Shown here one piece after another: positions 6,364 to 14,169 of a stretch of DNA of 14,687 nt (positions are counted from its first letter, which is position 1; each line of letters starts with the position of its first letter). The DNA is taken from the NCBI GenBank assembly GCA_043800975.1, contig JAZDMK010000147.1, positions 1 through 14,687 of the forward strand, in the 5' to 3' direction. Position numbers and translations under genes: made by a program. The DNA comes from JAZDMK01 sp043800975 (GTDB taxonomy: Bacteria; Bacteroidota; Bacteroidia; Bacteroidales; JAHJDW01). Under the pieces are notes generated by a model. The model did no database searches. It had not been told where the DNA came from and saw only the letters and a program-made list of their open reading frames with translations.

Positions 6364-8262
6364 ATGAAGCTCCGAATTACATATCTGTTTACCCTGCTTT
6401 TGCTCTCCGGCGCTGCGTTTGCAGTTGAGCCCGACAGTACAGAGTATGAAAATGATTCGGTAAAAGTCAGCTACTTTTTTTCATCCGGCTGGTTTCTGAA
6501 CAAGCACATCGAATCGAAGGCGGTCGACACTACACTGCATACATTTCAAATTTACCGAAGGGAAAATCAAAAAGATGATTTTTTAATCAATCATGGAAAT
6601 GCTGGACAGACATGCTCTTCACTTCGTTTTACGATGCTTAAGAAAGACATGTTCGAGCACGGCCACAACATTCTTACTCCTTACCTCACACCTTCAGAAG
6701 ACGTGGCCTACTATATCACTGATAAGCCTTATTCTGATTTGTATTTTGTCAGTGGTTCGAAAAAAGAAAGTGTGTTTCATATTGTGCATTCACAAAATCT
6801 GACAAAGAACCTGAATGTTGGATTGCGCTTTGATCTCACCAATTCCGAAGGAAGTTATTTCAATCAGAAAACCGACGACCGTGGACTGATCCTGAATGCA
6901 CGTTTTATTTCCTCGTCAAAAAAATACAGATTCTTCTCGCATTTTATTTACAACCGCCTGAAGATTGCTGAAAACGGCGGGCTTGCCAGTCTGGATGATT
7001 TTGAAAACAATCCTGCACAAAACTCTTCCTTTTATCCGGTGAATCTTACTATTGCAAAGAATACGGTTAAAAGAAAACTTTTTTATTTCGGCCAATCCGT
7101 GGATATTGTTACTGATAAAAAAATCAAAGACATCGACAGTACAAAAAAGATAATACGGCATTACAATCCCAGACTGCGACTGACACACGAATTTACTTTT
7201 GAAGATCGTTCTTACATTTACTCTGATGAAATGTTTTCATCTTCTTATTATCAGAATGCTTTTCTTAATCCCGAAAAAACATACGATTCCGTCTACTTTT
7301 ATACTTTGAATAACAGCATCATTCTTTCTAAACTTGAGAATGACAGCACCAAGAATTTCTTCTCGCAAATTCAAGTCCGGACGGGCGTTAAGCACATGCT
7401 TGCCTTCAATTCATTTCCAGACACCACTGTGCAGGATCTAATTGTTATTGCCGGTTTATCAACTTCAAAGCATAGTCTGATGCGTTTCTCCATGAATGGG
7501 GATTATTGTTTTAATGGAATTAGTCAGGGTGATTACAATGCCGAAGCGGTTGCGGAGATAAACAAAGATTTTAAAAATAAACGCCGTTTTCATTCCGACA
7601 TTTCATTTTCAACCGGCTATTTTGGTCCTTCCTTCTTCGATGAACATTATACTTCCAATCATTTTGCATGGGATTACACATTCGAACATTCTACCTTTTA
7701 TGAAACCGCACTTCATTCTGAATATGCCGGATACAAAGCCAGCGTGTCTCATTCCTACATCACAAACCTGATTTATTTTGATGTGTTGGCAAGGCCCAAA
7801 CAATATACTCTTCCGGTTAATATTACTTCTTTTGAAATTGAAAAAACTTTTAAAGTAAGGAATATGCGCCTTACAGGTCATGCCATCTATCAGAAAGCGG
7901 ATCATGAAAATATTGTAAGAATTCCTGCTATTGTTACCAAGGGAACTTTTTCTTTTAACAAATATGCTTTTAAAAAAGCACTGCTCTGGGGCTTTGGTGC
8001 CGATGTACTTTTCTTCACAGGTTATTACGCCGACAGCTACATGCCAGCATCCATGGTGTTGTATCAGCAGAATGACCATAAGATTGGGGAATATCCTTTT
8101 CTCGATTTTTTTATTACCGCAAAAATTAAAAGGGCACGCTTTTTTGTAAAAACAGAACACCTGAATGCAGGACTGATGGGAAACAAATATTATCTGCTTC
8201 CTGAATATCCTTCTGCCTGGCGTACTTTTAAATTTGGTATTTCCTGGATCATGATGAACTAA
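6364..8262 (+). CDS. Putative outer-membrane beta-barrel porin (Porin_10-like)
   Basis: 632 residues from the ATG at 6364. The start was chosen because it gives a clean signal peptide (MKLRITYLFTLLLLSGAAFA, 1-20) and follows the -7 box; the frame extends to 6295 but that adds only a non-signal-like stretch. After the signal peptide the chain is a long run of alternating hydrophobic/aromatic strands and polar turns, as in a barrel. Blocks I associate with the Bacteroidota putative porin family (Pfam Porin_10) are INHGNAGQTCSSLRF (75-89), HSQNLTKNL (142-150), SEGSYFNQKTDDRG (161-174) and ENGGL (203-207). It ends in a strand-like FKFGISWIMMN. It should sit in the outer membrane as a passive channel of unknown substrate. 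Two more exported-protein genes follow at 11 and 19 bases, so it probably heads an operon. Confidence 0.78.
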   Translation: MKLRITYLFTLLLLSGAAFAVEPDSTEYENDSVKVSYFFSSGWFLNKHIESKAVDTTLHTFQIYRRENQKDDFLINHGNAGQTCSSLRFTMLKKDMFEHGHNILTPYLTPSEDVAYYITDKPYSDLYFVSGSKKESVFHIVHSQNLTKNLNVGLRFDLTNSEGSYFNQKTDDRGLILNARFISSSKKYRFFSHFIYNRLKIAENGGLASLDDFENNPAQNSSFYPVNLTIAKNTVKRKLFYFGQSVDIVTDKKIKDIDSTKKIIRHYNPRLRLTHEFTFEDRSYIYSDEMFSSSYYQNAFLNPEKTYDSVYFYTLNNSIILSKLENDSTKNFFSQIQVRTGVKHMLAFNSFPDTTVQDLIVIAGLSTSKHSLMRFSMNGDYCFNGISQGDYNAEAVAEINKDFKNKRRFHSDISFSTGYFGPSFFDEHYTSNHFAWDYTFEHSTFYETALHSEYAGYKASVSHSYITNLIYFDVLARPKQYTLPVNITSFEIEKTFKVRNMRLTGHAIYQKADHENIVRIPAIVTKGTFSFNKYAFKKALLWGFGADVLFFTGYYADSYMPASMVLYQQNDHKIGEYPFLDFFITAKIKRARFFVKTEHLNAGLMGNKYYLLPEYPSAWRTFKFGISWIMMN

Positions 8263-8273
8263 ATGATTGAATT

Positions 8274-9119
8274 ATGCGAAAGACATTTATAATCCTACTC
8301 ATACTTTGTGTTCCTTTCATTATTAAGGCACAGGCTAAGTTTGCAACTTCCGATCAGATCGCGGCTTTCTTCAAAACCAAGACAATGCTAGTGCTGGACG
8401 AAGATCCGTTTTCGCCAGGAAATATTGAGTTGGAAGATGCATTTAAAAAATTCTGGAAGATTACTCCTTATGAAATCATCAAAATGGAAGACTTCGAAAG
8501 CAAACGAAAAAATCCTGCTTTATCTTTTGTAATGATTTCACAGGCATCGTATACCGAAAGAGAAGAAGTAACCAATATCACCCTGTTAAATTTTGTTCTG
8601 GGCAGCAAAACCGGTAGCTTCACAGCCATGCCTGACCTTGGCTCTATTCCTTTATCAATTCGTGAAGAAGACGAAGAAAGTTTTGATTATCTGATTCCTT
8701 TACTGGTTCAATTTTTACAGTCGCAAATCCGTTATTTGAATGATCATCCTGAAACAGACATGAAAAACATGCCGGATTATTACAATACTTTTACAAAGGA
8801 TATTATTACTAAGGAGCTCTGGATCCCCCAGGCAGCCCTTACTGCAGATGTCAATACCCTTGAAAAGATAAAAGGCATCTATCCCGGAAAAGTTAAAATT
8901 GTGACAACCGAAGAAATTGAAAAAGCCATTGCTGCCCGTATGGAAAATGTTTTAACAACACATATCGTAGGACCCGTTGCAGGCGCCACGAAGGGAAAGT
9001 GTTGGAAAATGGTCATCAGTGCAAAAGATGGTAAAGCTTATTATGTTGCTGAACATTTTGTGAATGAAGACAAACAGAGCGGCTTGCTGGAAAAAGATTT
9101 TAAAACTTTTGCAAAATAA
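8274..9119 (+). CDS. Secreted protein of unknown function, between porin and MuiA-family genes
   Basis: 281 residues; I do not recognise the family. A signal peptide is clear (1-19, MRKTFIILLILCVPFIIKA, cleavage near QA), so it is periplasmic or surface-exposed, with no lipobox Cys and no later membrane segment. The mature part looks globular, mixed alpha/beta. The N-terminal half includes TMLVLDEDPFSPGNIELEDA (37-56); an acidic stretch REEDEESFDYL is at 130-140; the C-terminal half holds KGIYPGKVKIVTTEEIEKAI (200-219) and GKCWKMVISAKDGKAYY (241-257). The single Cys in the mature chain (C243) rules out a disulphide within it. It begins 11 bases after the porin stop and ends 19 before the next gene, so it is likely translated from the same message and may work with the porin or the MuiA-like protein. 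Confidence 0.8.
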   Translation: MRKTFIILLILCVPFIIKAQAKFATSDQIAAFFKTKTMLVLDEDPFSPGNIELEDAFKKFWKITPYEIIKMEDFESKRKNPALSFVMISQASYTEREEVTNITLLNFVLGSKTGSFTAMPDLGSIPLSIREEDEESFDYLIPLLVQFLQSQIRYLNDHPETDMKNMPDYYNTFTKDIITKELWIPQAALTADVNTLEKIKGIYPGKVKIVTTEEIEKAIAARMENVLTTHIVGPVAGATKGKCWKMVISAKDGKAYYVAEHFVNEDKQSGLLEKDFKTFAK

Positions 9120-9138
9120 CCTCCTCAAAAAATCAACC

Positions 9139-10818
9139 ATGAAAAAAATTATTATTCCCTTATTGGCTCTGCTGCTGCCACTGCTCGTTCTCGGTCAGGA
9201 AAACACAAAAAACATTGTAACAAAAGTTACCGATGTTACGGTTTATATGTCCAGCGCCCGCATCACTCACAAGGCTGATGTTACACTTAACAAAGGAAAA
9301 TACACACTGATTTTTGCCGGTGTGGCTCCTTCGATCAATCCTGCCACAGCACAGATTACAGCAAATAAAGATGTGAAAGTTACGTCTGTAACATATCTTA
9401 TTGACTATCTAGAAAAGAAAGCGGAAAGCCAGCATGTGCTAAGCCTGCGCGATAGTTTAAAAATTGTTGCAAAAAAAATAAAAGCTATCAGTGATGAACT
9501 CTCGGCCTTTGCCAGCGAGAAAGAGCTTGTGCTGAAGAACAATGATATGAAGGGCACAACAACTGGAATGTCAGTTCTTGAATTAACCAAGGCAGCTGAT
9601 TTCTATCGCCTGCGTTTGAATGATATCAACGGACAGATGCAGAAACTGAATGAGCAGAAAGAAAACCATGTTGCAAATCAGGATCGCATGCAAAGACAAT
9701 TGAATGAATTAAATTCAAAACAATACCAGCCTTCCTATAAACTTTCTGTAACTGTGGATGTGCTTAATGCAACAAATACTCCTGTCACTGTAAATTATTT
9801 GACAAGTGGTACCGGCTGGGCTGCCTATTATGATATTCGTGCCAACGATGTGAACAGTCCTATACAGCTTGAATACAAAGCGAAGGTCTTTAACAACTGT
9901 GGCCTTGCGTGGGATGATGTAAAACTTACTTTATCTACCGCTGATCCTTCACAATCGGCACAAAGACCCAACCTCACACCCTGGACATTGAATTATCAAA
10001 ACGATAGTTATAAAAATTATAACCGCGGCAATAATTTGGGATCAGAAGGGTATTTGAATTATAAAGCCCCGATGCTGGATGAAGATGCAAAAGGTTATGG
10101 AGATACCACAATGTATTTTTCCAGCCTCAAAAAAGAAAAAGGAAAGCGCACGAATGCATTTACTAACATTCAGGTGTCAGAACTGAGTGTGGATTTTGAA
10201 ATTAAAACACCTTACTCTATTCCTGCCGACAACAAAGTTTATTTTGTAGATATACAGGCGCAGGAATTACCCGCCACATTCAAATACATTTCAATTCCCA
10301 AAATGGATAAAGATGCATTCCTGGTTGCAAGTGTTACCGGATGGGAAAATCTGAATCTGATTGAAGGAAAAGCCAACATTTATTATGGCGGAACATTCAT
10401 TGGCGAATCATATATTGATACACGTTTTGCAGATGACTCACTGGAAATTTCTTTGGGCCGAGATAAAAAAGTTGCAGTAACACGCACAAAGAAGCAGGAC
10501 TTAAGCGGCAAGAATCTGATCGGTACCAACCGCAAAGAAAACTTCACGTATGAAATCACAGTTCGCAATAACAACAGCGTTCCTATTGTGGTTGAACTGC
10601 AGGATCAGGTTCCTATTTCGCAGGAAACCGACATCAAAGTAGATGTGAACGAAACCAGCAAAGCCACGCCCGATCCATTGAACGGCAAGCTAGTGTATAA
10701 CTTTAAACTGAATCCTTCGGAAACAAAAGTGATCACAATATCTTTTTCGGTGCAATATCCAAAACACAGGAAAGTGAGTATTCAAAGAACACGCAGCGTT
10801 GCCTGCCCTTCTTTTTAA
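9139..10818 (+). CDS. MuiA-family protein (DUF4140 + DUF4139)
   Basis: 559 residues from the ATG at 9139. An in-frame ATG at 9064 is rejected because it lies inside the previous gene and hides the signal peptide MKKIIIPLLALLLPLLVLG (1-19). Order: DUF4140-like N-terminal beta domain (about 27-95, VTDVTVYMSSARITHKADV), a two-part coiled coil (about 100-130 and 155-195), then a DUF4139 domain (about 200-545) with GWAAYYDIRA (226-235) and FNNCGLAWDDVKLTLSTADP (251-270). The family takes its name from a mucoidy inhibitor; I know of no assigned biochemical activity. The product is exported to the periplasm or cell surface. It is the last gene of the likely porin operon, 19 bases after its neighbour. 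No hairpin terminator is visible after the stop, only repeats. Confidence 0.88.
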   Translation: MKKIIIPLLALLLPLLVLGQENTKNIVTKVTDVTVYMSSARITHKADVTLNKGKYTLIFAGVAPSINPATAQITANKDVKVTSVTYLIDYLEKKAESQHVLSLRDSLKIVAKKIKAISDELSAFASEKELVLKNNDMKGTTTGMSVLELTKAADFYRLRLNDINGQMQKLNEQKENHVANQDRMQRQLNELNSKQYQPSYKLSVTVDVLNATNTPVTVNYLTSGTGWAAYYDIRANDVNSPIQLEYKAKVFNNCGLAWDDVKLTLSTADPSQSAQRPNLTPWTLNYQNDSYKNYNRGNNLGSEGYLNYKAPMLDEDAKGYGDTTMYFSSLKKEKGKRTNAFTNIQVSELSVDFEIKTPYSIPADNKVYFVDIQAQELPATFKYISIPKMDKDAFLVASVTGWENLNLIEGKANIYYGGTFIGESYIDTRFADDSLEISLGRDKKVAVTRTKKQDLSGKNLIGTNRKENFTYEITVRNNNSVPIVVELQDQVPISQETDIKVDVNETSKATPDPLNGKLVYNFKLNPSETKVITISFSVQYPKHRKVSIQRTRSVACPSF

Positions 10819-10844
10819 AATGAAATAAAATAATGCAGTGTCAA

Positions 10845-10872
10845 TCATTCTTCGACTCCGCTCAGAATGACA
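10845..10872. repeat. Intergenic inverted repeat of a dispersed type (TGTCATTCTGAGCGGAGTCG... on the minus strand)
   Basis: Arms TCATTCT (10845-10851) and AGAATGA (10864-10870) flank a 12-base centre TCGACTCCGCTC. It lies between the MuiA-family and ettA genes. From memory, near-identical intergenic elements occur in many copies in various bacterial genomes, including Bacteroidota; only one copy is in this window, so its repeat status here is recalled, not seen. There is no T tract after it, so it is not a standard terminator. Confidence 0.55.
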
Positions 10873-10879
10873 ACACCTA

Positions 10880-10914
10880 AAAATTGAAAATTGACAATTG
10901 AAAATCGAAAATAG
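10880..10914. repeat. Degenerate 7-base tandem array, five units, consensus AAAATTG
   Basis: In exact 7-base register the units are AAAATTG, AAAATTG, ACAATTG, AAAATCG and AAAATAG. First base A, third and fourth AA, fifth T and last G are invariant. The array ends three bases before the ettA ATG and so forms all of its immediate upstream region, where a ribosome site would otherwise be. Together with the inverted repeat at 10845-10872 it fills most of the 99-base gap. Confidence 0.65.
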
Positions 10915-10917
10915 AAT

Positions 10918-12594
10918 ATGGCTGACGACAAAAAAATAATTTTTTCAATGGTGGGACTGAGTAAAATTTTTCCTCCCCACAAACAGGTTTTAAAAGATAT
11001 TTATCTTTCATTTTATTATGGTGCGAAGATCGGAATCATTGGTCTGAACGGCTCGGGTAAATCTACACTGATGAAAATCATTGCCGGAGTGGAACCTTCA
11101 TTTCAAGGAGAAGTTGTGTTTGCGCCCGGGTACAGCGTAGGATTCCTCTCACAGGAACCGGAACTGGATGATACAAAAACAGTACGACAGATCGTGGAAG
11201 AAGGCGTAGGCGAAGTGGTTCAGCTGCTGAAGGAATATGAAGAAGTAAACAATAAGTTCTCGGAACCATTGGGTGATGACGAAATGAATAAACTGATTGA
11301 AAGGCAGGGAGAATTAACTGAACTACTTGATCAGCATAATGCATGGGAACTGGACAGCCGTCTGGAACGTGCGATGGATGCACTACGTTGTCCGGAAGGT
11401 GATGCACCGATTCTAAATTTATCGGGAGGTGAAAAAAGACGTGTCGCTCTGTGTCGTCTGTTGCTGCAGGAACCCGACATTCTTCTTCTGGATGAACCTA
11501 CTAACCATTTGGATGCCGAATCGATTCAATGGCTGGAACAACATCTTCAGCAATACAAAGGTACTGTCATCGCAATCACGCATGACCGGTACTTCTTAGA
11601 TAATGTTGCCGGTTGGATTCTGGAGCTCGATCGTGGGGAAGGAATTCCCTGGCAGGGGAATTACACCTCATGGCTGGAGCAGAAAACCAAGCGCATGGAG
11701 ATGGAAGAAAAAACAGAAAGCCGTCGTCGAAAAACATTAGAGCATGAATTGGAATGGGTGCGCATGTCTCCGAAAGCGCGTCATGCCAAAGGAAAGGCAA
11801 GGTTGACTGCCTATGAAAGAATGATGAGCGAAGATGTAAAGCAAAAAGAAGAACGACTTGAAATTTATATTCCCAATGGTCCACGCTTAGGTAACAAAGT
11901 GATTGAAGTGAACGGTGTTTCGAAAGCTTTCGGCGATAAATTATTATTTGAAAATTTAGAATTCAATTTGCCACCTGCAGGAATCGTAGGTGTGATCGGC
12001 CCGAACGGAGCCGGAAAAACAACTTTGTTCCGTTTGATCATGGGTATGGAAACACCCGACAAAGGTGACTTTGCGGTGGGTGAAACCGTGAAAGTAGGAT
12101 ACATCGACCAGACGCATACATCCATTGATCCTGAAAAAAGTGTTTACCAGGTAATTTCCGGCGGAAATGAAGTAATACTGATGGGCGGACGCAGCTTGAA
12201 TTCCAGAGCTTATGTTGCTCGATTTAATTTCAGCGGTGCGGATCAGGAAAAGAAATGCGGCGTTCTCTCCGGTGGAGAAAGAAATCGATTGCATCTTGCA
12301 CTCACATTGAAAGAAGAAGCCAATGTGCTACTCCTCGATGAACCCACAAATGATATTGATGTAAACACATTGCGTGCGTTGGAAGAAGGTCTTGAAAATT
12401 TTGCAGGTTGCGCTGTAATCATCTCGCATGACCGCTGGTTCCTCGATCGCGTAGCAACTCACATTCTCGCATTCGAAGGCGATTCACAGGTATGTTTCTT
12501 TGAAGGAAGTTATTCGGAATACGAAGAAAATAAACGTAAAAAAGGTGGCGATACAGAACCCAAACGCATACGTTACAAAAAACTGATTGCATAA
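10918..12594 (+). CDS. ettA: Energy-dependent translational throttle protein EttA (ABC-F ATPase)
   Basis: 558 residues, close to the 555 of E. coli EttA. Soluble ABC-F protein with two ATP-binding cassettes and no membrane segment; the family binds the ribosomal E site and gates the first elongation step according to energy state. Cassette 1: Walker A GLNGSGKST (42-50), signature LSGGEKRR (168-175), Walker B with LLLDEPTNHLD (189-199, catalytic E193). A charged helical interdomain linker (P-site tRNA-interaction motif region) spans about 245-320, with SPKARHAKGKARLTAYERM (284-302). Cassette 2: GPNGAGKTT (361-369), LSGGERNR (450-457), LLLDEPTND (471-479, E474). No catalytic residue is missing. 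An 'arm' insertion around 93-140 is consistent with EttA rather than Uup. It is first of three overlapping genes; its stop shares a base with the next ATG. No canonical promoter is visible just upstream. Confidence 0.95.
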   Translation: MADDKKIIFSMVGLSKIFPPHKQVLKDIYLSFYYGAKIGIIGLNGSGKSTLMKIIAGVEPSFQGEVVFAPGYSVGFLSQEPELDDTKTVRQIVEEGVGEVVQLLKEYEEVNNKFSEPLGDDEMNKLIERQGELTELLDQHNAWELDSRLERAMDALRCPEGDAPILNLSGGEKRRVALCRLLLQEPDILLLDEPTNHLDAESIQWLEQHLQQYKGTVIAITHDRYFLDNVAGWILELDRGEGIPWQGNYTSWLEQKTKRMEMEEKTESRRRKTLEHELEWVRMSPKARHAKGKARLTAYERMMSEDVKQKEERLEIYIPNGPRLGNKVIEVNGVSKAFGDKLLFENLEFNLPPAGIVGVIGPNGAGKTTLFRLIMGMETPDKGDFAVGETVKVGYIDQTHTSIDPEKSVYQVISGGNEVILMGGRSLNSRAYVARFNFSGADQEKKCGVLSGGERNRLHLALTLKEEANVLLLDEPTNDIDVNTLRALEEGLENFAGCAVIISHDRWFLDRVATHILAFEGDSQVCFFEGSYSEYEENKRKKGGDTEPKRIRYKKLIA

Positions 12595-13589
12595 TGAAAC
12601 TTTGCAGAAACATTTTTTTCAACATTGCATTTCTGCTTTCAAACTTTCTGTTTGCACAAGGTGAAGGCGGAATTAAATGGCTGAAGATTGAAGATGCCAT
12701 GGCACAGAATGAACTCCAGAAAAAGCCAATCCTGATCGATTTTTATACTGAATGGTGCGGTTGGTGTAAAAAGATGGATGCCTCTACATACGCTAATCCC
12801 GGATTGGCAGCATATATCAATATGTATTTTTATGCGGTGAAGTTTGATGCAGAAACCCATGACACCATTGTCTATGAAGGAAAAAAGTATACCAATAAAA
12901 GCAAAGAAAAAAGATCTTCCCATGATCTGGCAATAAAACTTCTCGAAGGAAAGATGAGTTATCCCACAACACTTCTTTTCAATAACAATTTCAAATTTCG
13001 TTTAGCTGTTCCCGGATATGTTGACGGACCAACACTGGAGCCTATTCTGATCTATGCGCTGGAAAATGTTTTTCTTAGCACACCGGTTGAAGAATTCAGA
13101 AATGAATTTAAAAAAGCATTTATCGATACAACCTGGAAACGCTACGATGTGAATTGGACCAGCTTTACAGAAGCTATGAAGAAACGCGAGAAAAAACCGA
13201 AACTGGTTTTCCTTAGTATTTACACCGACTGGTGCAACAGCTGTAAAACCATGCAGAGAAGCACTTTTCGAGATTCTACTTTATCTGTTTATCTGAACAA
13301 AAATTTCTATTGTGCATCACTGAATGCCCAAAGCTTCGATACGATTGTATACAACAATGTTAAATTCGGATTCAATCCTCAAGAGCAAGCTTTTCATTCC
13401 TTTGTAAATGCAATTCAAAACAACAGCCCTGCCCTACCCTGCCTAGTTGTGTTTGATGAAGAAGGAAAAATAATTGCCACACTTCCATATTATTATTCAG
13501 CAGCATCCCTGCACAAGGTGCTTGGATATTTTGTGAGCGGCGCTTATAAAAAACAGAAGTGGGAGGAATACCAAAAAACACTGAAATGA
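12594..13589 (+). CDS. Secreted protein with two tandem thioredoxin-like domains
   Basis: 331 residues. Signal peptide about 1-21 (MKLCRNIFFNIAFLLSNFLF, then AQ), so periplasmic. Two thioredoxin_7-like domains lie in tandem. Domain 1 (about 30-160) has WCGWC (C55/C58) and a YPTTLLF cis-Pro loop (P124). Domain 2 (about 185-325) has WCNSC (C214/C217) and LPCLVVF (P282). They share YTxWCxxCKxM, a following S-T-[YF] and a DTIVY segment, so they arose by duplication, but the residues between the cysteines differ (GW against NS), which suggests different redox potentials or partners. Possible roles are disulphide reduction or isomerisation of exported proteins. The ATG overlaps the ettA stop by one base (TAATG), a translational-coupling arrangement, and its own stop overlaps the cupin start. 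The start gives the signal peptide directly. Confidence 0.88.
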   Translation: MKLCRNIFFNIAFLLSNFLFAQGEGGIKWLKIEDAMAQNELQKKPILIDFYTEWCGWCKKMDASTYANPGLAAYINMYFYAVKFDAETHDTIVYEGKKYTNKSKEKRSSHDLAIKLLEGKMSYPTTLLFNNNFKFRLAVPGYVDGPTLEPILIYALENVFLSTPVEEFRNEFKKAFIDTTWKRYDVNWTSFTEAMKKREKKPKLVFLSIYTDWCNSCKTMQRSTFRDSTLSVYLNKNFYCASLNAQSFDTIVYNNVKFGFNPQEQAFHSFVNAIQNNSPALPCLVVFDEEGKIIATLPYYYSAASLHKVLGYFVSGAYKKQKWEEYQKTLK

Positions 13590-14050
13590 TTCGCATCAAT
13601 CAGTCTTTGCTGACAACAGTTTCAAAAGAAGCAGCGCAGTCGTTACGCAAACGAAAGAATTATAATTTTCACAAAGAAACGAGTGACCCCATCCAGCGAT
13701 TATTGAATGCGATGGAGCCGGGCACCTATGTATGTCCCCACAAACACGAAGATCCTGATAAGCGGGAAGTATTTTTTATTTTAAAAGGAAAAGCTGCCGT
13801 GATTGAATTTGATGAGGAAGGAAATATTACTGATCATGAAATTCTTGATCCAATACATGGTCGTTATGCCGCAGAAATCCCCGCACGCGTATACCACACC
13901 ATTGTATGCCTTGAAGCAGGAACCGTAGCTTATGAAGTAAAGGACGGCCCCTATTCTCCCGCTGATGATAAGAGCTTTGCAGCTTGGGCGCCGCAAGAAG
14001 GAAGTGAGAAATGCGATGAATACCTGAATGATTTGTTGAAGAAGATTTGA
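13586..14050 (+). CDS. WbuC-family cupin-fold metalloprotein
   Basis: 154 residues, no signal peptide, so cytoplasmic. A single cupin barrel with family-typical blocks: RKRKNYNFH (21-29), QRLLNAMEPGTYVCPHKHEDP (37-57), EVFFILKGKAAVIEFDEEG (61-79), EIPARVYHTIV (97-107) and EVKDGPYSPADDK (117-129). The metal site should be H52, H54, E61 and H104. WbuC proteins are best known from O-antigen clusters; their reaction is not established to my knowledge. None of those glycan genes are adjacent here. The start at 13586 forms an ATGA overlap with the stop of the thioredoxin-like gene; an in-frame ATG at 13559 is deep inside that gene and would add residues absent from the family. It ends the ettA cluster; no terminator hairpin is visible after the stop. 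Confidence 0.88.
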   Translation: MIRINQSLLTTVSKEAAQSLRKRKNYNFHKETSDPIQRLLNAMEPGTYVCPHKHEDPDKREVFFILKGKAAVIEFDEEGNITDHEILDPIHGRYAAEIPARVYHTIVCLEAGTVAYEVKDGPYSPADDKSFAAWAPQEGSEKCDEYLNDLLKKI

Positions 14051-14130
14051 AAATCATTATTGTTATTTCTCTAAAAAATCGCCAGAATTTATTAGTTTTC
14101 AATTTTAGTCCCATATTTTTAGAATTCATG

Positions 14131-14160
14131 TTGCATAAATAAGATGAAATAATATATTTG
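14131..14160 (+). promoter_or_regulatory. Bacteroidota-type promoter of the Tsp/Prc-type protease gene
   Basis: -33 TTG (14131-14133), a 19-base spacer, -7 TATATTTG (14153-14160). Both boxes and the spacing match the Bacteroidota consensus. Nine bases separate the -7 box from the ATG at 14170, predicting a leader of only a few bases. Confidence 0.72.
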
Positions 14161-14169
14161 TATTTCATT

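Noticed and set aside
9064..9138. Longer N-terminus for the MuiA-family protein.
   Set aside because: It lies in the coding region of the previous gene and adds 25 basic residues before a clean signal peptide.
10845..10872. Inverted repeat after the MuiA-family gene considered as its terminator.
   Set aside because: The stem is AT-rich, the centre is 12 bases, and CAACACC rather than a T tract follows.
10891..10919. TTGACA followed 17 bases later by GAATAT resembles a sigma70-type promoter before ettA.
   Set aside because: It arises from the AAAATTG heptad array, its -10 would overlap the ATG, and Bacteroidota primary sigma factors use TAnnTTTG rather than this consensus.
13559..13585. Longer N-terminus for the WbuC-family cupin.
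   Set aside because: The family starts near MIRINQSLL; the ATGA overlap at 13586 is a typical coupled start.
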